Origin: Massilia aurea
GTDB taxonomy: Bacteria > Pseudomonadota > Gammaproteobacteria > Burkholderiales > Burkholderiaceae_D
Direction of reading: 5' to 3'
Assembly: GCF_024753205.1 (NCBI RefSeq)
Contig: NZ_JANUGZ010000002.1
Location: 806,001 to 870,000, forward strand
DNA length: 64,000 nucleotides
A model generated the notes under the pieces. It did not search any database, was not told where the DNA came from, and was given only the letters and a program-made list of their open reading frames with translations. Made by a program: the position numbers and the translations under genes. Every line of letters begins with the position of its first letter. Position 1 is the first letter of the stretch. Of the stretch, positions 1 to 8,845 are shown in pieces.

Positions 1-1278
1 GCCGCGCGCCGCCAGTTCGAGGGCTTCATCGATGTCGGTGTAGGTCATCAAGGTGCTGACCGGGCCGAAGGCTTCCACGTCGTGCACGGCGTCGTTGACC
101 ATCGCATTGCGGCACAGCAGCAGCGTGGGCGAGAAGAAGGCGCCGCTGGCGACGTTCTCGCCCACCGGCTTGAACCCGTCGCCTGCACCGAACAGCACCT
201 CGTTGCCTTGCGCGAGCAGTTCAACCCGCGCGCTCACGTCGCGGTGCTGGTCCATCGACGCCAGTGCGCCCATGCGCACGCCCTCGACTTTCGGGTCGCC
301 CACCGTGATCTTCGCCAGCCGCTCGCGCAGCCGCTCGCCGACCGTGTCGACCAGCGCTTCCGGCACGATCACGCGCCGGATCGCCGTGCACTTCTGGCCC
401 GCCTTGCCGGTCATCTCGCGCGCGACTTCCTTGATGAACAGGTCGAACTCGGGATCGGAAGGCAGCACGTCGGGCGCCAGTACCGCGCAATTGAGCGAGT
501 CGGCTTCGGCGGTGAACGGCACCGATGCGCGGATCAGGTTCCCGTTCGCGCGCAGCATGGCGGCCGTGTCGGCCGAGCCGGTGAACGTGACGGCATCAAA
601 ACCACCGAGGCGATCGAGCAGGTCGCCCGTGCTGCCGATCACGAGCTGCAGCGCGCCATCGGGCAGCAGGTTCGAGTCCACCATCATCTTGACCACCGCG
701 TGGGTCAGGTAGCTGGTGGCAGTGGCTGGCTTGGCGATGCACGGCATCGCAGCCAGGAAACTCGGCGCAAATTTCTCCAGCAAGCCCCAGATCGGGAAGT
801 TGAAGGCATTGATGTGCACCGCCACGCCGCCGCGCGGCACCAGGATGTGGGTGCCGGCAAAGCCGCCCCGCTTGCCCAGCGCGATGGCCGGGCCCTCGTG
901 CAGCACGTTCGACGACGGCAGCTCGCGCGAGCCCATGCTGGCGTAGGCGAACAGCGTGCCGATGCCGCCTTCGACGTCGACCCAGCTGTCCTGGCGCGTC
1001 GCGCCGGTCAGGTGCGAGATGGCATACAGTTCTTCCTTGCGCTCCATCAGGTACAGCGCGAGCGCCTTCAGCACGGCGGCGCGCTCCTGGAACGTCTGGC
1101 GCATCAGCGCCTTGACGCCCGTCTTGCGCGCAAAGGTGAGTGCTTCGTCGAAGTCGATCTTCTCGGCGTGCGTGTGATAGATCAGGGTGCTGTCGAGCGC
1201 GCTGTGCAGCGGCGTGTGCGATGCGGCGCCGTGCCAGCGGCCGGCGATCAGGCTTTGCAGTGTCGGGATGTGGCCCAT
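1..1278 (-). CDS. paaZ: PaaZ, oxepin-CoA hydrolase / semialdehyde dehydrogenase (partial, C-terminus outside window)
   Basis: Bifunctional enzyme that opens the oxepin-CoA ring of the phenylacetate pathway and oxidises the resulting semialdehyde. The 426 visible codons cover the N-terminal aldehyde dehydrogenase domain. The family is about 680 residues, so the C-terminal hotdog hydratase domain lies beyond base 1. Seen: EADSLNC with the general base Glu258, and GQKCTAIRR with the catalytic Cys297, both as in E. coli PaaZ. The start ATG is preceded by GGAG (rc) and sits 16 bp after paaY, so it is co-transcribed with the paa genes. No internal stop was seen in the visible part. Confidence 0.93.
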   Translation of the reverse strand, partial: MGHIPTLQSLIAGRWHGAASHTPLHSALDSTLIYHTHAEKIDFDEALTFARKTGVKALMRQTFQERAAVLKALALYLMERKEELYAISHLTGATRQDSWVDVEGGIGTLFAYASMGSRELPSSNVLHEGPAIALGKRGGFAGTHILVPRGGVAVHINAFNFPIWGLLEKFAPSFLAAMPCIAKPATATSYLTHAVVKMMVDSNLLPDGALQLVIGSTGDLLDRLGGFDAVTFTGSADTAAMLRANGNLIRASVPFTAEADSLNCAVLAPDVLPSDPEFDLFIKEVAREMTGKAGQKCTAIRRVIVPEALVDTVGERLRERLAKITVGDPKVEGVRMGALASMDQHRDVSARVELLAQGNEVLFGAGDGFKPVGENVASGAFFSPTLLLCRNAMVNDAVHDVEAFGPVSTLMTYTDIDEALELAARG

Positions 1279-1294
1279 GTAATCTCCAGTAGGT

Positions 1295-1894
1295 TCAGGA
1301 CTTCGGCGTGTGCAGCGCGCTCGTGTCGAATGCAATGCGGCCCCGGTCCGGCGCCACGGCGGTGTCGGCATCGACTTCGCGCATCGTCTGCAGCGAGCGC
1401 ACGGCCAGCTCGTGGTACTGGCGCGTGCCGAAACTCTTCCACGCGACGTCGTCATCGCTCAAGGCGCGCACCACCTTGGCCGGCGTGCCCATGACCATCG
1501 AGCGCGGCGGGATCACCATCCCGGCTTTCACGAAACTCATCGCGGCGACGATCGATTCCGCGCCGACAACCGCCTTGTCCATCACCACCGCGTTCATGCC
1601 GACCATCGCATTGCGCCCCACGCGGCAGCCGTGCAGCACGGCGCCGTGGCCGATGTGGCCATCGACTTCGACCACGGTGTCTTCCAGCGGAAAGCCGTGC
1701 ATCACGCATGAATCCTGCAGATTGGCGCCTTCTTCCAGAATCAGGCGCCCGAAGTCGCCGCGCAGGCTTGCGCACGGGCCGATATAGCAGCGCGGGCCGA
1801 CGATCACGTCGCCGATCAGCACGGCGGAAGGATGCACATAGGCGCTCGGATGCACGACGGGCCGCACACCATCGATTTCATAGACTTTGACCAT
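1295..1894 (-). CDS. paaY: PaaY, hexapeptide-repeat gamma-carbonic anhydrase-like thioesterase
   Basis: A 199-residue left-handed beta-helix protein of the PaaY family, proposed to hydrolyse dead-end CoA thioesters that would block the phenylacetate pathway. Hexapeptide repeats run from about residue 15 to 140. His66, His83 and His88 have the spacing of the zinc triad of gamma-carbonic anhydrases, and an RGD triplet (45-47) is present, as in the family. It starts 4 bp after the paaJ stop and ends 16 bp before paaZ, which supports the paa assignment over a generic carbonic anhydrase such as YrdA. Confidence 0.92.
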   Translation of the reverse strand: MVKVYEIDGVRPVVHPSAYVHPSAVLIGDVIVGPRCYIGPCASLRGDFGRLILEEGANLQDSCVMHGFPLEDTVVEVDGHIGHGAVLHGCRVGRNAMVGMNAVVMDKAVVGAESIVAAMSFVKAGMVIPPRSMVMGTPAKVVRALSDDDVAWKSFGTRQYHELAVRSLQTMREVDADTAVAPDRGRIAFDTSALHTPKS

Positions 1895-1898
1895 CGTG

Positions 1899-3101
1899 CT
1901 AGACCCGCTCGACGATCAGGGCGATGCCCTGGCCGACGCCGATGCACATCGTGCACAGGGCGTAGCGCCCGCCGGTGCGGTGCAGCTGGTTCACAGCGGT
2001 CATGACGAGGCGTGCGCCGGACGCGCCCAGCGGATGGCCCAGCGCGATCGCGCCGCCGTTCGGGTTCACGTGCGCCGCATCGTCCGGCACGCCCAGGTCG
2101 CGCAGCACGGCCAGGCCCTGCGCGGCAAAGGCCTCGTTCAATTCGATCACGTCCATCTGGTCCAGCCTCAAGCCCGTCTGCGCCAGCAGCTTCCTGACGG
2201 CCGGCGCCGGGCCGAAGCCCATGATGCGCGGCGCCAGGCCGCTTGTCGCCATGCCGATCACGCGGGCGCGCGGGGTCAAGCCGTGGCGCGCGGCGGCCTC
2301 GCCAGAGGCCAGCAGCAGCGCGCAGGCGCCGTCGTTCAGGCTCGAGGCATTGCCGGCAGTGACCGAGCCGTCCGGGCTTACCACGCCCTTCAACTTCGCC
2401 AGCGCCTCGAGGCTGGAATCGGCGCGCGGCTGTTCGTCGGTATCGACGATGCGCGTTTCCTTCTTGCCCTGGAGCGTGACCGGCACGATCTCGTCCTTGA
2501 AGACGCCAGCGGCGTGCGCCTGCGCCCAGCGCTGCTGGCTGCGCAGCGCGAACGCATCCTGGTCGGCGCGGCTCACATTGAATTCGCGCGCGACGTTTTC
2601 GGCCGTTTCGGGCATCGAGTCGATGCCGTACTGCGCCTTCATGCGCGGATTGACGAAGCGCCAGCCGAGCGTCGTGTCCTCGATTTTTGCGGCGCGCGAA
2701 AACGCGCTGTCGGCCTTGCCCATGACGAACGGCGCGCGTGTCATGCTCTCGACACCGCCCGCGATCACCAGGTGCGCTTCGCCGGCCTTGATCGCGCGCG
2801 CAGCGGTGCCAATGGCGTCCATGCCCGAGCCGCACAGGCGGTTGATCGTGTTGGCCGGCACGTCCTGCGGCAGCCCGGCCAGCAGCGCGGCCATGCGGCC
2901 GACGTTGCGGTTGTCTTCGCCCGCCTGGTTGGCGCAGCCGTAGAACAGGTCGTCGACCTGGGTCCAGTCCACACCGGGGTTACGGGCCATCAGCGCGGCG
3001 ATGGGCAGCGCGGCCAGGTCGTCGGCGCGCACGGTCGAGAGCAACCCGCCGTAGCGGCCGAAGGGTGTGCGGATGGCGTCGCAGATGAAAGCGTCAAGCA
3101 T
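1899..3101 (-). CDS. paaJ: PaaJ, 3-oxoadipyl-CoA / 3-oxo-5,6-dehydrosuberyl-CoA thiolase
   Basis: Thiolase of about 400 residues that carries out the two beta-ketothiolytic cleavages of the phenylacetate pathway, releasing acetyl-CoA. I chose the start that reads MLDAFIC: it has GGAAAC upstream, gives the usual family length, and places the nucleophilic cysteine (RLCGSGMD) at residue 90, as in other thiolases. An alternative ATG at 3119 overlaps the paaK stop as ATGA and would add six residues. The C-terminal GGAIALGHPLG and CIGVGQG motifs are intact. The closely related beta-ketoadipate thiolase PcaF cannot be excluded by sequence alone, but the position inside the paa operon decides it. Confidence 0.9.
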   Translation of the reverse strand: MLDAFICDAIRTPFGRYGGLLSTVRADDLAALPIAALMARNPGVDWTQVDDLFYGCANQAGEDNRNVGRMAALLAGLPQDVPANTINRLCGSGMDAIGTAARAIKAGEAHLVIAGGVESMTRAPFVMGKADSAFSRAAKIEDTTLGWRFVNPRMKAQYGIDSMPETAENVAREFNVSRADQDAFALRSQQRWAQAHAAGVFKDEIVPVTLQGKKETRIVDTDEQPRADSSLEALAKLKGVVSPDGSVTAGNASSLNDGACALLLASGEAAARHGLTPRARVIGMATSGLAPRIMGFGPAPAVRKLLAQTGLRLDQMDVIELNEAFAAQGLAVLRDLGVPDDAAHVNPNGGAIALGHPLGASGARLVMTAVNQLHRTGGRYALCTMCIGVGQGIALIVERV

Positions 3102-3115
3102 GCTGGTTTCCTTGT

Positions 3116-4429
3116 TCATTGTTTGGGACGGCCGTCGACCACACGCCGGGCCTTGCCGGTCAGCGTGCGCTCGATGCCTTGCGGCGGCAACAGGCGCACG
3201 TGCGTGGTCACGCCGACATAGGTCTTGATGCAGTGCTGCAGTTCACGCGCCTGCGCCTCGACGGCATCAGGCGCGAGCAGCGTATCGCGCAGTTCGCACA
3301 GCACCTCGAGCGTGTCGAGGTGGCCGTCGCGCGCCACGACCAGCTGGTAGTGCGGCGCCAGCGCCGGCATGCGCAGCACCAGTTCCTCGATCTGGCTGGG
3401 GAACACGTTCACGCCGCGGATGATCAGCATGTCGTCCGAGCGCCCCGTGATGCGGCCCATGCGGCGCATCGCCCGCGAGGTCGGGGGCAGCAGGCGTGTC
3501 AGGTCACGCGTGCGGTAGCGGATGATCGGCAGCGCTTCCTTGGTCAGCGAGGTGAATACCAGCTCGCCCTCCTCGCCATCGGGCAGCACCTCACCCGTGT
3601 CGGGGTCGATGATCTCGGGGTAGAAATGGTCTTCCCAGATCACGGGACCGTCCTTGCTCTCGATGCATTCGCTGGCCACGCCCGGGCCCATCACTTCTGA
3701 CAAGCCGTAGATGTCCACTGCATCGATGCCGGCGCGCGTCTCGATCTCGCGCCGCATCGCGTCGGTCCACGGCTCGGCGCCGAAGATACCGACCTGCAGC
3801 GACGACGCTGCCGGGTCGAGCCCCTGGCGCGTGAACTCCTCGACGATGTTGAGCATGTACGACGGCGTGACCATGATGATCGACGGTTTGAAGTCGCAGA
3901 TCAGCTGCACCTGCTTCTCGGTCTGCCCGCCCGACATCGGCACGACCGTGCAACCGAGGCGCTCGGCGCCGTAGTGCGCACCCAGGCCGCCGGTGAACAG
4001 GCCGTAGCCGTAGGCGATGTGCACCAGGTCGCCCCGGCGCCCGCCGGCGGCGCGGATCGAACGCGCGACGATGTTGGCCCAGGTGTCGATATCGTTCTGC
4101 GTGTAGCCGACCACGGTGGGCTTGCCGGTGGTGCCGGACGACGCATGCACGCGCACCACCTGCTCGCGCGGCACGGCGAACATGCCGAACGGGTAGTTGT
4201 CGCGCAGGGCCTTCTTTTCGGTGAACGGAAATTTCGCCAGGTCGGCCAGCGTCTTGAGATCGGCCGGGTGCACGCCGGCGGCGTCGAACGCAGCCCGGTA
4301 ATGCGGCACGTTGTCATATGCGTGCTGCAGCGTCCATTGCAGGCGTTGCAGTTGCAGCGCCTGCAATTCGTCGCGGCTGGCGCGCTCGATCGGTTCCAGG
4401 TCGCCCGCTGCGGGAAGGTGTTGGACCAT
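3116..4429 (-). CDS. paaK: PaaK, phenylacetate-CoA ligase
   Basis: Cytosolic adenylate-forming ligase (437 residues) that activates phenylacetate with ATP and CoA, the entry step of the pathway. The P-loop-like ATP motif SSGTTGKPT lies at residues 97-105, and the short C-terminal AMP-ligase domain is present (GRSDDMLIIRGVNVFPSQIE). A strong AAGGAG lies upstream of the ATG. It follows paaI by 18 bp and overlaps the alternative paaJ start. Length and motifs are those of a canonical single-copy PaaK. Confidence 0.95.
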   Translation of the reverse strand: MVQHLPAAGDLEPIERASRDELQALQLQRLQWTLQHAYDNVPHYRAAFDAAGVHPADLKTLADLAKFPFTEKKALRDNYPFGMFAVPREQVVRVHASSGTTGKPTVVGYTQNDIDTWANIVARSIRAAGGRRGDLVHIAYGYGLFTGGLGAHYGAERLGCTVVPMSGGQTEKQVQLICDFKPSIIMVTPSYMLNIVEEFTRQGLDPAASSLQVGIFGAEPWTDAMRREIETRAGIDAVDIYGLSEVMGPGVASECIESKDGPVIWEDHFYPEIIDPDTGEVLPDGEEGELVFTSLTKEALPIIRYRTRDLTRLLPPTSRAMRRMGRITGRSDDMLIIRGVNVFPSQIEELVLRMPALAPHYQLVVARDGHLDTLEVLCELRDTLLAPDAVEAQARELQHCIKTYVGVTTHVRLLPPQGIERTLTGKARRVVDGRPKQ

Positions 4430-4447
4430 CTGTCGACTCCTTGTGGT

Positions 4448-4903
4448 TCAGGCGTCCACGGGCGCCACGGTGCCGCTGATGCGATGCGATTTGCCGCGAA
4501 ACAGCGCGATGGTGCGCCCGTCCGCGGTCTTCACCGTGACGTCGTAGACGCCGGTTTTGCCCTGCAGCGCCTGCTCGGTGGCTTCGGCCACCAGCACGTC
4601 GCCCGCGCGGCCAGGGGCGAGATAATCGATCGTGCAGCCGGCGCCCACGGTGCTGAGATTGTGCGAGTTGCAGGCGAAAGCAAAGGCGCTGTCGGCCAGC
4701 ATGAAGATGTAGCCGCCGTGGCAGGTCGAGTGCCCGTTGAGCATGTCGGCGCGCACGGTCATCGTCATGCGCGCATAGCCGGGCCGGATGTCATCCAGCA
4801 CCATGCCCAGCGCCTGGCTGGCCGGGTCGCGTTCGAACATCGTGCGCCCGGCCAGCTCGGCCAGCGCCTGCGCCTGCGCCTTCTGATCCTGACCATCAAA
4901 CAT
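4448..4903 (-). CDS. paaI: PaaI, hydroxyphenylacetyl-CoA / acyl-CoA thioesterase
   Basis: Hotdog-fold thioesterase of 151 residues, thought to rescue CoA from stalled pathway intermediates. The signature CHGGYIFMLADSAFAF (61-76) contains the HGG turn and the catalytic Asp71. The open frame extends further upstream, but the start reading MFDGQDQ gives the normal family length and overlaps the paaH stop by 8 bp, so translation is probably coupled. Flanked by paaH and paaK. Confidence 0.93.
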   Translation of the reverse strand: MFDGQDQKAQAQALAELAGRTMFERDPASQALGMVLDDIRPGYARMTMTVRADMLNGHSTCHGGYIFMLADSAFAFACNSHNLSTVGAGCTIDYLAPGRAGDVLVAEATEQALQGKTGVYDVTVKTADGRTIALFRGKSHRISGTVAPVDA

Positions 4904-6428
4904 GAAAGCGCGCCCCCTGCGGATCGGCAGCCAGCTTGCGGCGCAGCAGCGGCGAGACGCGGTAGCGGTCTTCGCCATACGAGGCGGCCAGGTTCGACAG
5001 CACGGTCACGACCTGCCCCATACCGATCGCATCGAGCCAGGCCAGCGGCCCGCGCGGATAATTCACGCCCTTCTGCATCGCGATGTCCACGGCGCGCGCG
5101 CTGCACACGCCCTGGTGAACGGCGTCGGCCGCTTCGTTGGCCAGCATTGCCACCGTGCGCATCACGGCCAGGCCCGGGACGTCGTCCAGGCGCGTGACGA
5201 CGAAACCGGCGGCCTGGAACAGGCCGACCGCCGCGCGCCAAGCGTCATCGCTGCACCCGTCAGCGCGTGCGAGCGCGATGCGGGGCGCCGTGGCCGCATC
5301 GAACAGCAGGTCGAACACGATCGTGTCACGCCCGTTATCCGCCTGCGCGCGCTCGGTGGCGCTGCGCCCGTCAGTGAGATGGATCGCTGCGCCGCCGCAG
5401 TACAGGCCCGGCGCCGCTTCGATCTCGGTCAGCTCGATGCCGGAAGCCTTCAACCGCGCAACGAGCGCATCGACGCCGCCGGGCGCGCCCGCGTACTTGA
5501 TCGCCGCCGGCCGATCGCAGGCAGCTTCGGACTGCACGACCGGCGTTTCCGCCCCGTCGCCGTAGCGATAGAACCCGTGCCCCGTCTTGCGGCCCAGATA
5601 ACCCGCGTTGACCAGCTCCTGCTGCAGCACCGAAGGCGTGAAGCGCGGGTCGCCAAAGTACGCCGCAAACACCGACTGCGTGACCGAGAAATTGACGTCA
5701 TGCCCGATCAGGTCCATCAGCTCGAAGGGCCCCATGCGGAAACCGCCGCACTCGCGCATGACGGCATCGAGCATGGCAACGTCGCCCGCCTGTTCGAGCA
5801 GCAGACGCAGGGCTTCGCCATAGAACGGGCGCGCCACGCGGTTGACGATGAAGCCGGGCGTCGATTTCGCATGCACGGGACTTTTGCCCCATTTTTCGGC
5901 GGTCGCATACACGACCTGCGCGACCTCGCGCGCGGTCGCCAGGCCGCTCACCACTTCCACCAGTGCCATCAGCGGCGCCGGATTGAAGAAGTGCATGCCG
6001 ACCAGGCGTTCGGGATGCGCCAGCTGCGCACCGATCGCCGTGACCGAGATCGATGACGTGTTGGTCGCCAGGATGCAGTCGCTGGCGACGACGTCTTCGA
6101 GTGCAGCAAACAGCGCGCGCTTGACTTGCAGGTCTTCGACGATGGCCTCGATGACGAGCACCGCACCGGATGCTTCGTGCAAGGCATCGATGCGGCGCAG
6201 GCGCTCGCGCGCGAGATCGGATTCGACCGCGCCCATGCGGCCCTTCGCGACCAGGCGCGCATAGGTGGCGCTGATCTGCGCGATGGCATTGTCGGCGGCG
6301 CCGGTGCGGGTATCGAACAGCAGGACCTGATGGCCGGCCGTGGCCGCGACCTGGGCAATGCCCGCGCCCATTGCGCCGCTGCCGATGACGGCAACCGTCG
6401 AATGCGGTGGCAGTGACTGCATCCTCAC
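4896..6428 (-). CDS. paaH: PaaH, 3-hydroxyadipyl-CoA dehydrogenase
   Basis: NAD-dependent dehydrogenase of about 510 residues that oxidises 3-hydroxyadipyl-CoA to 3-oxoadipyl-CoA. The N-terminal Rossmann motif GSGAMGAGIAQ is at residues 16-26, followed by the family HFFNPAPLM segment. Two 3HCDH C-terminal domains are present, with a smaller domain between them, as in other PaaH/PaaC proteins. The start ATG overlaps the paaG stop as ATGA; a second ATG two codons later is also possible. Confidence 0.93.
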   Translation of the reverse strand: MRMQSLPPHSTVAVIGSGAMGAGIAQVAATAGHQVLLFDTRTGAADNAIAQISATYARLVAKGRMGAVESDLARERLRRIDALHEASGAVLVIEAIVEDLQVKRALFAALEDVVASDCILATNTSSISVTAIGAQLAHPERLVGMHFFNPAPLMALVEVVSGLATAREVAQVVYATAEKWGKSPVHAKSTPGFIVNRVARPFYGEALRLLLEQAGDVAMLDAVMRECGGFRMGPFELMDLIGHDVNFSVTQSVFAAYFGDPRFTPSVLQQELVNAGYLGRKTGHGFYRYGDGAETPVVQSEAACDRPAAIKYAGAPGGVDALVARLKASGIELTEIEAAPGLYCGGAAIHLTDGRSATERAQADNGRDTIVFDLLFDAATAPRIALARADGCSDDAWRAAVGLFQAAGFVVTRLDDVPGLAVMRTVAMLANEAADAVHQGVCSARAVDIAMQKGVNYPRGPLAWLDAIGMGQVVTVLSNLAASYGEDRYRVSPLLRRKLAADPQGARFHV

Positions 6429-7216
6429 CCCCCCTTGAACTGCGGCGCGCGCTTGGCCAGGAACGCGGCGACGCCTTCGCGGTAGTCGTGGCTGTTACCG
6501 AGTTCGCGCATCATGTCGGCTTCGAGCTGCAGCTGCTGCTCGAGCGTATTGGCATAGCTGGCCTGGAAGGCGCGCTTGGTGAATGCCAGGCCCTTGGTCG
6601 GCGCCGCGGCAAAGTGTTTTGCCATGGCCAGCGTTTCGTCTATCAGCGTCTCGTCCGGCACGCAGCGCCAGATCAGGCCCCAGGCTTCGGCTTTTTCGGC
6701 ACTGAGTTTTTCGCCCAGCATGGCCAGGCCCATCGCGCGCGCGGGGCCGATCAGGCGCGGCAAATGCCAGGTGCCGCCGGTGTCCGGAATCAGGCCCAGT
6801 TTGCTGAAGGCTTCGATGAAGCTGGCCGATTTCGCGGCCAGCACGATGTCGCAGGCCAGCGCCAGGTTGGCGCCGGCACCGGCGGCCACCCCATTGACGG
6901 CGCAGATGACGGGCATCGGCAGGTTCTTCAGCGTGAGCACGAGCGGCGCGTAGAACTCTTCGACCGAGGCGCCCAGGTCAACACTCGGGGCGCCCGGGTC
7001 GACGGCGCGGTCGGCGAGATCCTGGCCGGCGCAAAAACCGCGGCCGGCCCCGGTCAGCACCAGCACGCGCACGGACTGGTCGGCCTGCACGCGGGCGAGC
7101 GCGTCGCGTACTTCGAGGTGCATGGCGCGGGTAAAGCTGTTGAGGCGATCGGGGCGGTTCAGGGTCAGGATGGCGACGCCGCCTTCTGCCTTGAACAGGA
7201 TGCTGTCGTAGTTCAT
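6425..7216 (-). CDS. paaG: PaaG, ring-1,2-epoxyphenylacetyl-CoA isomerase
   Basis: Crotonase-fold protein of 263 residues that converts the epoxide made by PaaABCE to the oxepin form and later shifts a double bond during beta-oxidation. Oxyanion-hole segments are visible: GRGFCAGQDLADR in the N-terminal half and NGVAAGAGANLALACD in the middle, followed by GLIPDTGGTW. GGAGA precedes the ATG. It sits between paaE and paaH. A second crotonase, PaaF, is expected in the pathway; the Asp in the LIPDTGG stretch favours PaaG for this gene. Confidence 0.93.
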   Translation of the reverse strand: MNYDSILFKAEGGVAILTLNRPDRLNSFTRAMHLEVRDALARVQADQSVRVLVLTGAGRGFCAGQDLADRAVDPGAPSVDLGASVEEFYAPLVLTLKNLPMPVICAVNGVAAGAGANLALACDIVLAAKSASFIEAFSKLGLIPDTGGTWHLPRLIGPARAMGLAMLGEKLSAEKAEAWGLIWRCVPDETLIDETLAMAKHFAAAPTKGLAFTKRAFQASYANTLEQQLQLEADMMRELGNSHDYREGVAAFLAKRAPQFKGG

Positions 7217-7247
7217 CGTGGTCTCCGTTTTTGTTCTGGTTGCGCGG

Positions 7248-8324
7248 TTATTCGGCGATATCGAAATCCACCACCACCTTGTCGGTCACCGGGAAACTCT
7301 GGCAGCTGAGCACGAACCCGCGCGCGACTTCATAGTCTTCCAGCGCGTAGTTCACGTCCATCTCCACTTCGCCATCGAGCACCTTGCAGCGGCAGGTCGA
7401 GCACACGCCGCCCTTGCACGAATAGCGCATGTCGATGCCCGCGCGCAGGCCCGCATCCAGCAGCGATTCGGTGTCCCGGTCCATCGTGAAGCTGGCGGCG
7501 CTGCCGTCCATGATCACGGTCACTTCGGTGTGCTGGCGCGCGCTGGCAGCAACCGCGCGCGGCGTGCGCTCGCGGGTCGGCGCGCTCGCGGCAAACAGCT
7601 CGATGCGGATCTGCTCCTTGGCCAGCCCGGCCGCCTGCAGCGCGCGCGAGACGCCATGCATCATGTCTTCGGGCCCACAGATGAAGGCGACATCGATCGC
7701 CTTGATATCGATCCACTGGCGCAGGAATTGCGTGCACTTGTCTTCGGTGATGCGCCCGTTAAAGAGTTCAATGTCCTGCTGCTCGCGGCTCATCACGTAG
7801 ACCAGGCGCAGGCGGTCCATGTACAGGTCCTTGAGGTCGGTGAGTTCGTCGCGAAACAGCACGCTCGACGAAGCACGGTTGCCGTACACGATCGTGAAGC
7901 GGCTGCCCGGTTCGGCCAGCAGCGTGGTCTTGACGATCGACAGGATCGGCGTGATCCCGCTGCCGGCGGCAAACGCCAGGTAGTGGCGAGCGCTGGCGGC
8001 GTCCAGCGGCACATTGAAATTGCCGCTTGGGGGCATGACGTCGAGCTGCGCGCCCGGCTGCAGGCTGTCGTTGGCCCAGCTCGAGAACTGGCCGCCGGGC
8101 GTGCGCTTGATCGCCACGCGCAGCTGGTCGTCCTGCACTGCCGAACAGATCGAGTACGAGCGGCGTACCTCGTCGCCATCGATCGTGGTGCGCAGCGTCA
8201 GGTACTGGCCCTGGCGGAAGGCGAAGGTCTCTTTCAATGCCGGCGGCACGTCGAACGTCACGCACACGGCGTCGCGCGTTTCGTGTTTCACCTTGCTGAC
8301 GGTGAGAGGATGGAATTGGCTCAT
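7248..8324 (-). CDS. paaE: PaaE, reductase subunit of phenylacetyl-CoA epoxidase
   Basis: Electron-transfer subunit (358 residues) passing electrons from NADPH through FAD and a 2Fe-2S cluster to the di-iron oxygenase. The FAD-binding RSYSIC is at 55-60, the nucleotide-binding GSGITP at 121-126, and a C-terminal plant-type ferredoxin domain has Cys303, Cys308, Cys311 and Cys341. The open frame extends upstream, but the start reading MSQFHPL gives the family N-terminus and lies 8 bp after paaD; its Shine-Dalgarno is weak. Confidence 0.95.
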   Translation of the reverse strand: MSQFHPLTVSKVKHETRDAVCVTFDVPPALKETFAFRQGQYLTLRTTIDGDEVRRSYSICSAVQDDQLRVAIKRTPGGQFSSWANDSLQPGAQLDVMPPSGNFNVPLDAASARHYLAFAAGSGITPILSIVKTTLLAEPGSRFTIVYGNRASSSVLFRDELTDLKDLYMDRLRLVYVMSREQQDIELFNGRITEDKCTQFLRQWIDIKAIDVAFICGPEDMMHGVSRALQAAGLAKEQIRIELFAASAPTRERTPRAVAASARQHTEVTVIMDGSAASFTMDRDTESLLDAGLRAGIDMRYSCKGGVCSTCRCKVLDGEVEMDVNYALEDYEVARGFVLSCQSFPVTDKVVVDFDIAE

Positions 8325-8332
8325 GCTGGGCT

Positions 8333-8845
8333 TTAATGACACTTGAAGTAATCGAACGGCTCGCGGCAATCGAGGCACTTGTAGAGCGCCTTGCACGGGG
8401 TCGAGCCGAATTCGCTGGTCAGCTGGGTGTGGGCCGAACCGCAGTGCGGGCAACTCACTGCCGGTGCAGCGCGGCGGCGGATGCCGGCGTGCAGGCCGCT
8501 GATGTCGATCGCCTGCTGCACGGGCGGCGCGATGCCGTAGCCGGTGAGCGCGGCCTTGCCGGCAGCGCTCATCCAGTCGGTGGTCCAGGCGGGTGCCAGG
8601 CGCGTCGCGATGCGCACGCGCTCGAGGCCATGCGCGCGCAGTGCGTCGCCCACGCTGTCGGCGATCACGGTCATGGCCGGACAGCCCGAATACGTGGGCG
8701 TAATCGTGACCACCCACGTGTCGTCGTCCAGCGCCACGTCGCGCACGATGCCCAGGTCGACGATCGAGATGACGGGGATTTCCGGATCGGCGACTTCGCC
8801 CAGCCAGGCCCAGACCTGCTCGACCGAAACGGCCAGCGCAGTCAT
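8333..8845 (-). CDS. paaD: PaaD, assembly/maturation subunit of phenylacetyl-CoA epoxidase
   Basis: Protein of about 170 residues combining an N-terminal MIP18/DUF59-like domain, as in iron-sulfur carrier proteins (PEIPVISIVDLGIVR; TYSGCPAM), with a C-terminal cysteine-rich zinc-ribbon-like tail (CPHCG and CKALYKCLDC). It is needed for activity of the epoxidase in known systems, probably for metal or cluster assembly. The ATG start overlaps the paaC stop by one base (TGATG); an upstream GTG at 8848 is an alternative. Confidence 0.93.
   Translation of the reverse strand: MTALAVSVEQVWAWLGEVADPEIPVISIVDLGIVRDVALDDDTWVVTITPTYSGCPAMTVIADSVGDALRAHGLERVRIATRLAPAWTTDWMSAAGKAALTGYGIAPPVQQAIDISGLHAGIRRRAAPAVSCPHCGSAHTQLTSEFGSTPCKALYKCLDCREPFDYFKCH

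Noticed and set aside
82..1494. Long plus-strand open frame of 470 codons opposite paaZ
   Set aside because: Arg/His/Gln-rich translation with no recognisable domain, lying opposite a clear PaaZ coding frame. Typical antisense shadow in GC-rich DNA.
3101..3119. Longer PaaJ start (MNKETS...)
   Set aside because: The ATGA overlap with paaK is attractive, but the shorter start has a better ribosome binding site and puts the catalytic Cys at the usual residue 90. Kept as an alternative.
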